A DNA stretch of 11,755 bases from Spirochaetaceae bacterium. Its GTDB lineage: Bacteria; Spirochaetota; Spirochaetia; Treponematales; Breznakiellaceae. Positions 11,724 through 11,755 of the stretch are shown in pieces; the first letter of the stretch is position 1, and every line of letters starts with the position of its first letter. The position numbers were made by a program, and so were the translations under genes. The DNA lies in contig JAITHF010000242.1 of NCBI GenBank assembly GCA_031280115.1, positions 1 through 11,755 of the forward strand, read 5' to 3'. The notes beneath the pieces are model-generated. The model searched no databases and was not told the origin of the DNA. It worked only from the letters and a program-made list of their open reading frames with translations.

Positions 11724-11755
11724 CCCCCTGCGGGGGTTTTAAACGGCTTCCTGCC
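11724..11755 (+). repeat. Hairpin with T run and start of another repeat copy
   Basis: CCCCC-TGC-GGGGG-TTTT (11724-11740) looks like a short intrinsic terminator and also matches the G/C hairpin module of the repeats. GGCTTCCTGCC at the window edge matches the opening block of the plus-orientation element, so a further copy probably continues outside. Confidence 0.55.

Overview
The window reads as chromosomal DNA of a spirochaete, most likely a termite-gut-type Treponema or close relative. This is inferred from four things: a lipoprotein with a spirochaete-style lipobox, a class III cyclase with a one-TPR tail of the kind I associate with spirochaetal cyclases, a MurA with Asp in place of the fosfomycin-target Cys, and intergenic DNA full of palindromic repeats. 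No plasmid, phage or CRISPR hallmark is seen.

Layout. 1-821: 3' part of a TPR-repeat protein, then a terminator. 864-997: promoter and tRNA-Ala(GGC). 1200-1742: RNase HI. 1739-2706: minus-strand pair of a DUF1638-like protein and a small PNPOx-like flavin-binding protein, divergent from an HxlR-family regulator (2878-3303). The shared intergenic region carries three TACCTAA-type boxes, two of them at the predicted transcription starts. 3371-3918: strong promoter, long purine-rich leader with a possible 20-codon ORF, and a small YodC/DUF2158-like protein ending in a strong terminator. 4118-5137 (minus): lipoprotein of unknown role. 5249-6994 (minus): methyl-accepting chemotaxis protein. 6995-8282: 1.3 kb with no convincing gene, made of modular hairpin elements, a 56-bp tandem repeat and an array of eight 21-bp units. 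8283-10046: membrane class III nucleotide cyclase lacking its transition-state Asn and Arg. 10063-11337 (minus): MurA. 11378-11755: another copy of the hairpin element, a MITE-like element with 27-bp inverted ends, and the start of a further element.

How the genes work together. Several are housekeeping genes (rnhA, murA, tRNA-Ala). The MCP and the cyclase are membrane signal-input proteins but are not in one operon. The HxlR/PNPOx/DUF1638 group looks like a small regulated unit, probably redox- or electrophile-responsive.

The most interesting signals are these. (i) Four genes (rnhA, hxlR, cyclase, murA) have a -35/17-bp/-10 promoter ending only 6-8 nt before the ATG and no good Shine-Dalgarno, which predicts leaderless mRNAs, while the other genes have Shine-Dalgarno sites and leaders. 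(ii) 21-bp (7-codon) repeats occur at three loci: an intergenic array, the cyclase C-terminal tail, and the inside of the MITE-like element. (iii) The modular hairpin repeats keep their stems through compensatory changes. (iv) The cyclase is degenerate at two catalytic positions.
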